DNA from: Deltaproteobacteria bacterium
Lineage (GTDB): Bacteria; Myxococcota_A; UBA796
DNA: 8,459 nt
Reading direction: 5' to 3'
NCBI GenBank assembly: GCA_002707085.1
Contig: PALY01000083.1
Span: 3,480 to 11,938 of the forward strand
Positions 1-4,265 of the stretch are shown here, piece after piece; position 1 is the stretch's first letter; each line of letters starts with the position of its first letter. A program made the position numbers and the translations under genes. The notes beneath the pieces are model-generated. The model had not been told where the DNA came from and made no database searches. It saw only the letters and a program-made list of their open reading frames with translations.

Positions 1-171
1 GGTGCAAAAGAAGGTACCGATATGGCTATCGCAGTTGAGAAATTGGTTAAAAAGGCTGCTGGAAAAATCTGCATGGAGATGGCCAAGAAAGAAACCCAAC
101 TGACGGACCAAGAGAAAATTGTAGAGATGAAAGGCAAGACCAAGGAAGCGGCTACGGCCAAAAAGAAATAA
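1..171 (+). CDS. C-terminal end of a lysine-rich protein of unknown function (5' truncated by window)
   Basis: The reading frame is open from the first base and ends at TAA 169-171, giving 56 visible residues. Fourteen of them are lysine, and the protein ends in a short Ala/Thr/Lys tail finishing with three lysines. One cysteine is present (residue 24 of the fragment). The fragment has no hydrophobic segment, so the visible part is soluble and strongly charged, and is probably helical from its heptad-like spacing of Ile/Val/Leu/Met. I do not recognise a family. The gap to the next gene is only 9 nt, so the two genes are probably co-transcribed. The N-terminus lies outside the window, so a signal peptide or lipobox cannot be judged. 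Confidence 0.7.
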   Translation, partial: GAKEGTDMAIAVEKLVKKAAGKICMEMAKKETQLTDQEKIVEMKGKTKEAATAKKK

Positions 172-180
172 GTAGAACCT

Positions 181-702
181 ATGAAAATGTGCAGATTATG
201 GTTGTACTGCCTCGTACCATTGCTTTGGGTATCCTCAGGGTTCCATTCGGCTTTGGCGGATGTGGTCATACAGCCCCCCTCAGACAACACAAGCATTCGG
301 GGCGCCCCTTCAGATTATGGAGTGGGCGTTACTGTCGGCACAGTACTGGGTCTATCGGGAGCGTGGCGTCCTTCTACGGATAGTGTGTGGTGGACCCAGG
401 CAGAACTCGGTGGCTCCGGTGTCAACGGGAGCCTCCATATTGCAGCCGACTATCTTGTGAAGGTTCAAGAAATCCCGACACCTCATAGTTCAACCTTTCG
501 CTTAGACGTGGCGGTTGGCGGAGGTCTGCGACTTCAAACCGATAGCGACAACATCTTGGGAGTGCGCGTTCCTGTCGGAGTGGCGCTCGTGCCCAAAGAC
601 GTACGCGTAGACGCATTTGTACAGTTGGTACCCACACTGGTCCTGGTTTCAAGCGCTGCCGTACGCGTGGATGCAAACATGGGCGCACGCTTTTATTTTT
701 AG
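181..702 (+). CDS. Secreted small protein, probable outer-membrane beta-barrel
   Basis: The 173-residue product begins with a clear Sec signal peptide: Lys2/Arg5, a hydrophobic core to about residue 20, and an Ala-Leu-Ala/Asp cleavage site near 26/27. The mature part of about 147 residues alternates polar and hydrophobic residues in short stretches rich in Gly and Val, and ends in Phe-Tyr-Phe. A terminal aromatic residue in a closing strand is typical of proteins inserted by the BAM complex. A VRVDA motif occurs twice, at residues 141-145 and 161-165, in neighbouring predicted strands. The shape resembles small one-domain barrels of the BAPKO_0422/DUF3996 type, but that assignment is inference. 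The start follows the previous stop by 9 nt, and only a weak purine-rich stretch precedes it. A function linked to the polysaccharide genes is not shown; the gene may simply border the locus. Confidence 0.8.
   Translation: MKMCRLWLYCLVPLLWVSSGFHSALADVVIQPPSDNTSIRGAPSDYGVGVTVGTVLGLSGAWRPSTDSVWWTQAELGGSGVNGSLHIAADYLVKVQEIPTPHSSTFRLDVAVGGGLRLQTDSDNILGVRVPVGVALVPKDVRVDAFVQLVPTLVLVSSAAVRVDANMGARFYF
601..675 (+). repeat. Pair of short direct repeats, exactly 60 nt apart
   Basis: Positions 601-615 and 661-675 match at 13 of 15 bases; both differences are third-position changes. Both copies are in frame and encode Val-Arg-Val-Asp-Ala, 20 codons apart. This fits two similar beta-strands one hairpin apart and may be a remnant of strand duplication. 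Confidence 0.5.
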
Positions 703-723
703 CGCTATCCGTTCGGCTAAAAA
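696..723. other. Inverted repeat spanning two convergent stop codons (weak terminator candidate)
   Basis: The arms TTTTTAGC (696-703) and GCTAAAAA (716-723) are perfect inverse complements around a 12-nt loop. Each arm contains the TAG stop of one of the two converging genes, each preceded by a Phe codon. The stem is AT-rich, with only two G-C pairs, so it is weaker than a normal intrinsic terminator. It could still give some bidirectional termination, because a U-rich stretch would close the RNA stem in either direction. No better terminator is visible in this 14-nt gap. Confidence 0.35.
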
Positions 724-1532
724 ACAGATTCCGACAGCACGACCTGGTCATCCGGCCGTAAAGTGACGTCCGCGGCTTTGCCCTTCAATATTTTCTTCAC
801 GTTAATGGAGATTCTTTGCTCGCCCCGAAGGATGTACGCCTCTCGGGTTTTCGCGAGTCGGGTTGCCCCGCCCGCACGCGTGAGCGCCTGGGTAATCGTC
901 AACCCATCGTTGTAGGACACAGCACCCGGCTTGGCCACTTGGCCAGACATGTAAACGACCAACCCCTCGGACACATGAACCACGTCACCCGCTGAGAGAA
1001 CAACATTGGCAGATTCATTCTTGACCAAGTCATCGATCTGTACGGTGATTGCCCCTTTGCTTTGGTCCTTGAACTGAATGCGCACCTCAGCAACACTGCC
1101 ATCAGCAACGCCGCCTGATTTAGAAATTACATCCAACACCGTGGTGCGACCCTCAAGGTGAACCAATCCAGGCTTCTTGACTGCGCCCAATACCTGTACG
1201 GGTTGGCTACCAAATTTAGTCACTGTGACTTGTATCTGAGGATCACGAACAAAGCGCTCGCCCAATGCTGCAGTCAGGGTGTCATCGAGGCCACCTGCCG
1301 TTTTTCCAGCCACATTGACACGGCCGAGTAAAGGATAGTCGATGAATCCGTCTTCTCCGATACTGAAGGCACCACTGAGTTCCGTTTCGTCGAAAACTTG
1401 TACAGAAACAGAGTCTCCGGCACCGATTTGGTATGCGTCGCCTTCAGAGTCAGCAGACGCAATTCCACCCAACAAAAAAGACGAAAGGCAAATGGCTTGT
1501 AAAATCATACGCACGGGCGTTCCTTTGCTCAT
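717..1532 (-). CDS. Polysaccharide export protein, PES plus two SLBB-like domains (Wza/GumB type)
   Basis: This 271-residue protein has a signal peptide with a hydrophobic core at residues 9-25 and an Ala-Ser-Ala/Asp site near 27/28. The polysaccharide export sequence (PES) domain follows at about residues 33-105, opening with the characteristic YQIGAGD stretch (34-40) and containing a DGFIDYPLLG segment. Two SLBB-like units come next, at about 110-187 and 191-268, each with a 'V-x-G-x-V-x-K-P-G' turn (114-122 and 195-203) and a later 'GG' after an Ala/Ser-rich helix. Family members form the periplasmic/outer-membrane channel for capsule or exopolysaccharide. The protein lacks a lipobox cysteine at the cleavage site and lacks the C-terminal amphipathic helix expected of full-length Wza (about 380 residues), so it is a short, non-lipoprotein version. 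It may start at Met9 (1508), which has an AAAGGA element upstream, whereas Met1 has no visible ribosome site. It lies divergent to the GT4 operon. Confidence 0.9.
   Translation of the reverse strand: MSKGTPVRMILQAICLSSFLLGGIASADSEGDAYQIGAGDSVSVQVFDETELSGAFSIGEDGFIDYPLLGRVNVAGKTAGGLDDTLTAALGERFVRDPQIQVTVTKFGSQPVQVLGAVKKPGLVHLEGRTTVLDVISKSGGVADGSVAEVRIQFKDQSKGAITVQIDDLVKNESANVVLSAGDVVHVSEGLVVYMSGQVAKPGAVSYNDGLTITQALTRAGGATRLAKTREAYILRGEQRISINVKKILKGKAADVTLRPDDQVVLSESVF
1521..1526 (-). promoter_or_regulatory. Possible ribosome binding site favouring the internal Met9 start of the export gene
   Basis: On the minus strand AAAGGA lies 12 nt before the ATG at 1508-1506. The upstream ATG at 1532-1530 has no purine-rich element before it. 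The spacing is a little long, so this is suggestive only. Starting at Met9 would still leave an intact signal-peptide core but remove the Lys/Arg-containing n-region. Confidence 0.3.
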
Positions 1533-1778
1533 GAATCAAGAAAAGCTGGACTCATCACTACTATCGGATTCTTGGAATAGATTCGCTACCCCTTTTCATA
1601 CTCTAACCCTATTGCGGGCCAGATCCGACATCGGGTATTACATCCCTTCCCCCGATATTTTGCCGAGAGTTTATCCATGGTCTGCATCTTATGTCTTATC
1701 CAAAGATGTGCCGAGTTGGCCTCATCAGGCGCAGGGCATGCTTCCGATCTACCAAAAACTCTCCCCGAGACTGACTGA
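1533..1778. promoter_or_regulatory. Divergent intergenic region between the export gene and the GT4 operon
   Basis: This 246-nt gap separates two genes pointing away from each other, so promoters for both should lie here. A reading frame crosses it on the plus strand (ATG at 1531, stop at 1804-1806), but it overlaps the GT4 start and has no ribosome site or recognisable motif, so I treat the gap as non-coding. A weak sigma-70-like pair on the plus strand is TTGCGG (1612-1617) and TATTAC (1636-1641), spaced 18 nt. A 6-bp inverted repeat, ATCGGG (1630-1635) with CCCGAT (1651-1656), surrounds it and could be an operator half-site pair. None of these is strong, and I see no riboswitch-like fold. 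Confidence 0.45.
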
Positions 1779-2864
1779 ATGGGACGATTACTCCGCGTTG
1801 GCATGATCGGTCCGGGACTCGATGTCCCGGGCGGAATGACAGCTGTTCATCGCACATGGCTGCGAAGTGCGGCCTTCGGTAACGTGGATGTGAAGTACTT
1901 TGAAACGATGGGCGAAGGCACCATCTTTGAAAAGCTCGGAAAAAACATTCTCGGACAAACTCATTTTGTTCGAACTCTGGCGGCGGGCTACCGCCCCGAT
2001 GTCTTCCATATTCATGTTGCCGACCGGCGAAGCTTCTATCGAAAACTCGCCTATTTTGAAGAAGCCAGACTTACCGGTGTCCCCGTTGTGGTCCATATTC
2101 ATGGTGCGGTCTTTGAAGAGTTTCATGACGCCTCTCCTGCGAATGCAGCCGCCATTCGCAGGATGTTCTCAAAAGCCGCAATGGTCATGGTCTTGCACCA
2201 AAAGATCCACGACAAAAGCATCGAATGGGCAAAGCCCTCAGGCCGAGTGGAGATTCTCTACAACCCCGTCGAACTTTCACCTTTCGACCCTCCCTCCGAA
2301 CGTGACCCGCAACAAAGCCCCACGGTTCTGATGATGGGAGAAGTCGGTGAACGTAAAGGGGCGTTCGATTTGGCCCATGCCATTCCGGCCATACTTTCTC
2401 AGGTTCCGGATGCGCAGTTTCGTTTCGCCGGCAATGGCGAAACTGAAAAATTAGAACAACTGGCCCATGACTTGGGCATATCAAACCACGTAGAAGTCAT
2501 GGGATGGACGGCTGGCGAAGACAAGATCAACGCCTTCCGCAATGCAGATGTGTACTGCTTACCCAGTTATGCGGAAAACTTACCGGTGAGCGTCCTTGAA
2601 GGGATGGCTGCAAGACTTCCCGTGGTCTCCACTCCTGTTGCCGGCACGCCAGAAGCTGTCATCGAAGGAAAGACTGGCTTCTTAGTGGAACCAGGTGACA
2701 AAGATGCACTGGCTGATCGACTTACCCGCCTTTTATCCGATGCAACACTTCGAGAAGAAATGGGCTTAGCGGGAAGGAAACGCGCCGAAACACACTTCGA
2801 TAACGAAGTCGTTTGTACACGACTGATTTCACTGTGGAAGTCTACAATCTCAACTCCCGACTGA
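1779..2864 (+). CDS. Glycosyltransferase family 4 (GT-B fold), retaining type
   Basis: This 361-residue cytoplasmic protein should transfer a sugar from a nucleotide-sugar donor to a growing glycan with retention of configuration. The N-terminal Rossmann half starts with 'IGPGLDVPGGM' (residues 10-20), the Gly-Gly donor-phosphate loop, and contains His-Ile-His-Gly at 106-109. The C-terminal half begins with 'MGEVGERKG' (186-194), where Arg192/Lys193 match the phosphate-binding basic pair. It also carries the hallmark E-x7-E motif at Glu266 and Glu274, followed by 'PVVSTPVAGTPE'. Length is normal for GT4. An in-frame TGA directly precedes the ATG, so the start cannot lie further upstream; the ribosome site is poor. 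It is the first gene of the rightward operon, with 55 nt before the next. Donor and linkage cannot be read from the sequence. Confidence 0.92.
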   Translation: MGRLLRVGMIGPGLDVPGGMTAVHRTWLRSAAFGNVDVKYFETMGEGTIFEKLGKNILGQTHFVRTLAAGYRPDVFHIHVADRRSFYRKLAYFEEARLTGVPVVVHIHGAVFEEFHDASPANAAAIRRMFSKAAMVMVLHQKIHDKSIEWAKPSGRVEILYNPVELSPFDPPSERDPQQSPTVLMMGEVGERKGAFDLAHAIPAILSQVPDAQFRFAGNGETEKLEQLAHDLGISNHVEVMGWTAGEDKINAFRNADVYCLPSYAENLPVSVLEGMAARLPVVSTPVAGTPEAVIEGKTGFLVEPGDKDALADRLTRLLSDATLREEMGLAGRKRAETHFDNEVVCTRLISLWKSTISTPD

Positions 2865-2874
2865 AGATCTGTCA

Positions 2875-2903
2875 CGTGGTTTCCGTAGCCACGGACTATA
2901 GTC
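2875..2903 (+). other. Stem-loop followed by a 10-bp palindrome in the 55-nt gap after the GT4 gene
   Basis: CGTGGTT (2875-2881) pairs with AGCCACG (2887-2893), with one G-T wobble and a 5-nt loop. It is followed at once by the perfect palindrome GACTATAGTC (2894-2903), and the ribosome site of the next gene begins 2 nt later. No U-tract follows, so this is not an intrinsic terminator. It could be an mRNA processing or stability element, or a translational control element for the small membrane protein. The palindrome alone is short enough to occur by chance. Confidence 0.35.
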
Positions 2904-2904
2904 A

Positions 2905-2910
2905 CAGGAG
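2905..2910 (+). promoter_or_regulatory. Ribosome binding site for the small membrane-anchored protein
   Basis: CAGGAG lies 9 nt before the ATG at 2920, the clearest Shine-Dalgarno match in the GT4 operon. It supports the start at 2920 over the next in-frame ATG at 2932. Confidence 0.6.
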
Positions 2911-2919
2911 TACAACCCC

Positions 2920-3354
2920 ATGCAGTTAGCGATGACCGACAAAAAAAACATTCTGACCCAAGAAGAAGTATCTCAGGTCGAAACTGACTTTCGCTCCGAA
3001 TTGGAGGCGGAACACGACAGTCGGCAAGAGGCACAGCAGCGCCGTCAAGAAAAGGCATATGGTCGCCAACAAGCCCGCAAACGAGAAAAACAAATCCTCG
3101 CTGAGTCGGAGATTAAAGAGCGTGTGCGCGCGAAGTTTTACAAGGAAAAGGGATACAAACTCTATACAGATTCCGCTGGGCGCCAACATTGGCTCACCCC
3201 AGAAGAGTACGACTGGAGAATGCGGGCGCGAGCCCAAAGAGACAAGGGGCGTCGTAGTTTTGAACCCAGCCACATTGCACAACGTCGCAAAGCCTTCATG
3301 TACGCTGGAGCGGCATTGTTGGCCGTCATCATGGGGTTGATACTTCTGAAATGA
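2920..3354 (+). CDS. Small coiled-coil protein with a C-terminal membrane anchor, function unknown
   Basis: I do not recognise this 144-residue protein. Residues 10-80 are almost entirely polar and charged (Glu, Gln, Arg, Lys) with the look of a long helix or coiled coil. Residues 85-115 form a Tyr/Trp-containing block ('YKLYTDSAGRQHWLTPEEY'), which reads like a small folded module. Residues 125-143 form one hydrophobic segment, and the chain ends in Lys144. This predicts a tail-anchored inner-membrane protein with the charged domain in the cytoplasm. It sits between two glycosyltransferase genes and overlaps the GT2 start by 4 nt (ATGA), so it is almost certainly co-translated with GT2. It could be a scaffold that holds the cytoplasmic glycosyltransferases at the membrane, but that is inference from position only. 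A run of eight A residues (2941-2948) lies close to the start. Confidence 0.8.
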   Translation: MQLAMTDKKNILTQEEVSQVETDFRSELEAEHDSRQEAQQRRQEKAYGRQQARKREKQILAESEIKERVRAKFYKEKGYKLYTDSAGRQHWLTPEEYDWRMRARAQRDKGRRSFEPSHIAQRRKAFMYAGAALLAVIMGLILLK

Positions 3355-4265
3355 CCATCACCGTCGCCATCCCGACCTTGAATCGTCCGGGAGATATGAA
3401 GGCATTCATGCCCACCCTGGCTGCACAAACTGTGCTACCGGATCAGTTCATCGTGGTCGATGCCGGAGAACCGGGAAACCTTGAAAGTGAAATGCAACAA
3501 ATACTTGGGGAAACCGGCATCGAGTTGGTTTATCTGCGTTCAGAAAAAGGCCTTTGTTTACAACGCAATGTCGCTCTGGACTCAGCCACAGGAGACATCA
3601 TCTTCTTTTTCGATGACGATGTGGAACTGGAGCCAGATTACATAGAAAAAGTAATGGAATGCTTCGATGTAAAGTGTTCCCCGCCCGTGGGATGTGTACA
3701 AGGCACATTGATCGATCCCCCTGCCGAGATTGATGGCTGGAAGGCAAGTGTTTATCGCACGTTTGGGCTGACACATTGGACCGCAGATCAAGATCCAGAT
3801 TTATACATTTCTGGCGGCGCTAGATTTCTGACCGACCCAAAAGATGTGGTTGAAGTTCCGGTCGCCCAAGGTTGTAGAATGGCGTTCCGAAAGGAATGTT
3901 TTGAGGCCGAACGTTTCGTACAGTTTCTGCCCGGCTACAACCAAAACGAAGACATCGACATGACCTACAGGGTGAGCCAAAACTGGACCATCCTGCAGAC
4001 ACCACACGCCAAACTGCTGCACAAAGAGTCACCCGTAAGCCGCATTCAGTATCCGGCTCAACTGGGTCAAATCATCTACGCGCACTGGTACTTTTTCACG
4101 CGATACCGAAAGAAAACCCCTACACAGGTCGCCAGTTACGCCTGGTCTCATTCCGGACTGCTTACGCTCGCCTTGGGCCGTGCGATCGTTAAAGCACAAC
4201 CAGAGGTCCTTCACGGCCTTAAAGATGGCTACAAGCGCTGTCTCAAGGATCTGGTCTCGGCCTAA
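3351..4265 (+). CDS. Glycosyltransferase family 2 (GT-A fold), inverting type
   Basis: This 304-residue protein opens with 'TVAIPTLNRP', the nucleotide-binding first strand of GT2 enzymes. It carries the metal/donor-binding Asp triad at 88-90 within a 'FFFDDDVELEPDY' stretch, equivalent to the family DXD motif. A later block, 'GCRMAFRKECF', is followed by 'NEDIDMTYR' with Glu200-Asp201, the usual position of the catalytic base region. These features fit transfer of a sugar from a nucleotide-sugar donor with inversion. No convincing transmembrane segment is seen, so it is probably cytoplasmic or peripheral at the inner membrane. Its ATG overlaps the stop of the small anchored protein (ATGA) and its TAA overlaps the start of the next gene (TAATG), placing it in a tightly coupled operon. 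The sugar and acceptor are unknown. Confidence 0.92.
   Translation: MTITVAIPTLNRPGDMKAFMPTLAAQTVLPDQFIVVDAGEPGNLESEMQQILGETGIELVYLRSEKGLCLQRNVALDSATGDIIFFFDDDVELEPDYIEKVMECFDVKCSPPVGCVQGTLIDPPAEIDGWKASVYRTFGLTHWTADQDPDLYISGGARFLTDPKDVVEVPVAQGCRMAFRKECFEAERFVQFLPGYNQNEDIDMTYRVSQNWTILQTPHAKLLHKESPVSRIQYPAQLGQIIYAHWYFFTRYRKKTPTQVASYAWSHSGLLTLALGRAIVKAQPEVLHGLKDGYKRCLKDLVSA

Noticed and set aside
422..751. Minus-strand frame of 109 codons
   Set aside because: It lies antisense to the signal-peptide barrel gene and overlaps the 3' end of the export gene; its Arg/Pro/Leu-rich content is typical of a shadow frame.
1630..1660. Inverted repeat ATCGGG/CCCGAT followed by ATATTTT as an intrinsic terminator
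   Set aside because: It sits in a divergent promoter gap where neither transcript should end, the stem is only 6 bp and the loop is 15 nt.
1342..1806. Plus-strand frame of 154 codons (or 91 codons from ATG 1531) through the divergent gap
   Set aside because: It is antisense to the export gene at its start, overlaps the GT4 start, lacks a ribosome site and shows no recognisable protein features.
2567..3058. Minus-strand frame of 163 codons opposite the GT4 end and the small membrane protein
   Set aside because: It is a shadow of the GT4 gene, is Ser/Arg-rich, and has no motif or start signal.
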